6,586 nt of DNA. It comes from an uncultured Sutterella sp. (lineage in GTDB: Bacteria; Pseudomonadota; Gammaproteobacteria; Burkholderiales; Burkholderiaceae_F). Below, one piece after another: positions 5,005 to 6,586 of the stretch. Under the pieces are notes generated by a model. That model was not told where the DNA came from. It ran no database searches and was given only the letters and a program-made list of their open reading frames with translations. Each line of letters begins with the position of its first letter. The first letter of the stretch is position 1. Location: positions 1 to 6,586 of the forward strand of contig USAL01000104.1 in assembly GCA_900552545.1 (NCBI GenBank). Reading direction: 5' to 3'. Both the position numbers and the translations under genes were made by a program.

Positions 5005-6138
5005 TCAGTCCACGCCGCGGGCACGGTCTTCGTAGAACTTCTTCTTCCAGGCCTCGAAGTTGCCCTGATCAAGCGCTGCACGAATCTCCTTCATGAGGTT
5101 GAGGTAGTAGTGCAGGTTGTGGACCGAATTAAGGCGCGCACCGAGGATTTCATTGACCTTCTGCAGGTGGTGCAGATAGGCGCGGGTAAAGCCCGCGCAG
5201 GCCATGCAAGTGCAGCTCGGATCCACCGGGCGCAGATCGTTCTTATATTTGGCGTTGCGGATCTTGACGTCGCCGTAGCGCGTAAAGAGCCAGCCGTTGC
5301 GGGCATTGCGCGTGGGCATGACGCAGTCGAACATGTCGATGCCTCGCGAGACGCCCTCGACGAGATCCTCGGGCGTACCCACGCCCATGAGGTAGCGGGG
5401 CTTGTCGGCCGGAAGCTGATGCACGATCGCGTCCATGATGCCGAGCATCTCCTCCTTGGGCTCGCCCACCGACAGACCGCCCACGGCGTAGCCGTGAAAA
5501 CCGATGTCGGTGAGGCCCGCAAGCGACTCCTCGCGCAGGTGCTTGAACATGCCGCCCTGCACGATGCCAAAGAGCGCGTTGGGATTTTCCAGGCGGTCGA
5601 ACTCGTTGCGGCTGCGGCGCGCCCAGCGCAGCGACAGGCGCATCGAATCGGCGGCCTCCTTTTCGGTCGCCGGTCGATCGCCCATCATGTAGGGCGTGCA
5701 CTCGTCAAAAACCATCGTGATGTCGGAGTTGAGCACGCGCTGAATCTGCATCGAGACCTCGGGCGTCAGAAACAGTCTGTCGCCGTTGATGGGCGAAGCA
5801 AAGCGCACGCCCTCTTCGGTGATTTTGCGCAGATCGCCGAGGCTGAAGACCTGAAAGCCGCCCGAGTCGGTGAGAATCGGCCGCTTCCAGTTCATGAAGC
5901 GGTGCAGGCCGCCGTGGGCTGCGATCACGTCAAGCCCCGGGCGTAGCCAGAGATGAAAGGTGTTGCCGAGGATGATCTGGCTGCCGACCGTCTCGAGCTC
6001 GTTGGGCGACATCGCCTTCACCGTCCCGTAGGTGCCCACGGGCATGAAGATGGGCGTTTCGACGACGCCGTGGTTGAGCGTCATACGGCCGCGCCGGGCG
6101 AGGCCTTCGGTTTTGAGGACTTCAAAGGAAAGGGACAC
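5005..6138 (-). CDS. tgt: tRNA-guanine transglycosylase (queuine tRNA-ribosyltransferase)
   Basis: 377-residue bacterial TGT, which swaps guanine-34 for preQ1 in tRNAs for Asp, Asn, His and Tyr. HGVVETPIFMPVGTYGTVKA (23-42) is near-identical to the family. Asp91 (ILTDSGGFQVFSLG) is the conserved active-site Asp and Asp271 (MFDCVMPTRNARNG) the nucleophile. GIVQGG (191-196) and GYAVGGLSVGEP (216-227) complete the barrel signatures. Zinc ligands are Cys309, Cys311, Cys314 and His340. I chose GTG at 6136-6138: it gives an N-terminus (VSLSFEVLKTEGLARRG) colinear with E. coli Tgt, and a GGAG lies 10 nt upstream. The frame stays open to an ATG at 6199-6201, but that start sits inside a strong hairpin and adds 21 residues unlike the family. 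queA is 99 bp upstream on the same strand, the usual queA-tgt order. The expected yajC/secD genes do not follow; a terminator and aroG do. Confidence 0.96.
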   Translation of the reverse strand: MSLSFEVLKTEGLARRGRMTLNHGVVETPIFMPVGTYGTVKAMSPNELETVGSQIILGNTFHLWLRPGLDVIAAHGGLHRFMNWKRPILTDSGGFQVFSLGDLRKITEEGVRFASPINGDRLFLTPEVSMQIQRVLNSDITMVFDECTPYMMGDRPATEKEAADSMRLSLRWARRSRNEFDRLENPNALFGIVQGGMFKHLREESLAGLTDIGFHGYAVGGLSVGEPKEEMLGIMDAIVHQLPADKPRYLMGVGTPEDLVEGVSRGIDMFDCVMPTRNARNGWLFTRYGDVKIRNAKYKNDLRPVDPSCTCMACAGFTRAYLHHLQKVNEILGARLNSVHNLHYYLNLMKEIRAALDQGNFEAWKKKFYEDRARGVD

Positions 6139-6187
6139 TGCTGAAAAACTCCGGTGTTTGGTGCGCTGTCGCTCGTCGGGGCCGGTC

Positions 6188-6213
6188 CTGTGTGGGCGCA
6201 TGCGCCCTCACAG
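6188..6213. repeat. Inverted repeat in the queA-tgt gap
   Basis: A perfect 14-bp palindrome GGGCGCATGCGCCC (6194-6207) is extended by CTGTG (6188-6192) against CACAG (6209-6213) after one T-T mismatch. On the minus-strand mRNA this is a strong hairpin between the queA stop and the tgt GTG. No U-tract follows, so it is not an ordinary intrinsic terminator. It may protect or separate the two cistrons, or be a protein-binding site. Confidence 0.6.
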
Positions 6214-6237
6214 CCGACGCGCGAAGGCCGACTCTTT

Positions 6238-6586
6238 TTAGGTAAGCTGCTTTTTGGGCAGCTCGAAGAAGCAGGCGTCGCCGTAGCTGAAGAAGCGGTA
6301 GCGCTCGGCCACGGCATGACGATAGGCCTGCATCACCCGGTCGCGGCCGACGATGGCCGAAACAAGCATCACAAGCGTCGACTTGGGCAGGTGAAAATTC
6401 GTGATCATCACGTCGATGATGTTGAAGTGGTACCCCGGGGCGATGAAAAGCCGCGTATCCATGGCGCCGGCGCGCAGCTTTCCTTCACCGATCGAGGCGC
6501 TCTCGAGCGCCCTGAGGCTCGTCGAGCCCACGGCCACCACGCGGCGGCCCACGCTCTTGGCCTAGTTCACCTTCTCGGCCGTCTCG
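6238..6586 (-). pseudogene. queA: S-adenosylmethionine:tRNA ribosyltransferase-isomerase (QueA), C-terminal part with in-frame amber codon
   Basis: The C-terminal third of QueA, which moves a ribosyl group from S-adenosylmethionine to preQ1-tRNA to form epoxyqueuosine. Recognised by VVAVGSTSLRALESA, then DTRLFIAPGYHFNIIDVMIT, NFHLPKSTLVMLVSA and the terminal ERYRFFSYGDACFF, all standard for the family; TAA stop at 6238-6240. Upstream in the same frame the sequence reads ETAEKVN, then TAG (6562-6564), then AKSVGRRVVAVG. Homology continues without a shift across the TAG, and the residue there is variable in the family. So it looks like a single-base nonsense change (for example from CAG, GAG or AAG) or a sequencing error, not a gene boundary. 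The downstream GTG at 6550-6552 could only give about 104 residues, lacking most of the enzyme. The 5' two-thirds lies beyond the window. Confidence 0.85.

Noticed and set aside
5110..5946. 278-codon plus-strand ORF opposite tgt
   Set aside because: Antisense shadow of a near-universal tgt gene; no family features in the translation.
6562..6564. TAG recoded as a sense codon
   Set aside because: TAG is the natural stop of the yheT-type gene at 2251-2253, and no suppressor or recoding element is visible.

Overview
The window is GC-rich, gene-dense bacterial chromosome of housekeeping type. The protein families, the hemH/grpE adjacency with a sigma-32 promoter between them, and the close AroG and Tgt resemblance to proteobacterial enzymes suggest a betaproteobacterium (Burkholderiales; a gut Sutterellaceae-like lineage is possible). 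That placement is inference from remembered family features, not from a search. I see no insertion sequence, prophage, CRISPR array, tRNA or rRNA.

Layout. 1-135 (minus) is the N-terminus of grpE, preceded at 179-207 by a near-consensus heat-shock (sigma-32) promoter whose -35 box overlaps the stop codon of hemH (203-1270, minus, ferrochelatase). A 230-bp gap with several inverted repeats separates hemH from a VUT/YhhQ-type membrane protein (1501-2091, minus; probable queuosine-precursor transporter). Upstream of that gene is a leader with a -10-like box, tandem 9-bp repeats 20 bp apart and mutually exclusive hairpins. Then comes a YheT-type alpha/beta hydrolase (2251-3240, minus). A 553-bp divergent gap follows. 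Its right half is a complete-looking transcription attenuator: a 21-codon leader ORF (3558-3623) with a run of Phe and Tyr codons, and an intrinsic terminator (3669-3699), ahead of aroG (3794-4855, plus; DAHP synthase). A long bidirectional terminator (4916-4985) lies between aroG and the convergent tgt (5005-6138, minus). The 3' part of queA (6238-6586, minus) lies upstream of tgt and carries an in-frame TAG near the window edge.

How the genes relate. aroG makes the first committed intermediate of aromatic amino acids. The Phe/Tyr-rich leader peptide directly upstream implies that charged tRNA-Phe and tRNA-Tyr control its transcription, on top of the Phe-feedback pocket visible in the enzyme. 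This is the most interesting element here, since enteric aroF/aroG are known for TyrR control and not for ribosome-mediated attenuation. tgt and queA are consecutive steps of tRNA queuosine modification, and the VUT-family transporter is plausibly the precursor importer of the same pathway. The amber codon in queA, if real, would break its last step. hemH ends heme synthesis, and its 3' end doubles as the start of the heat-shock grpE transcription unit.
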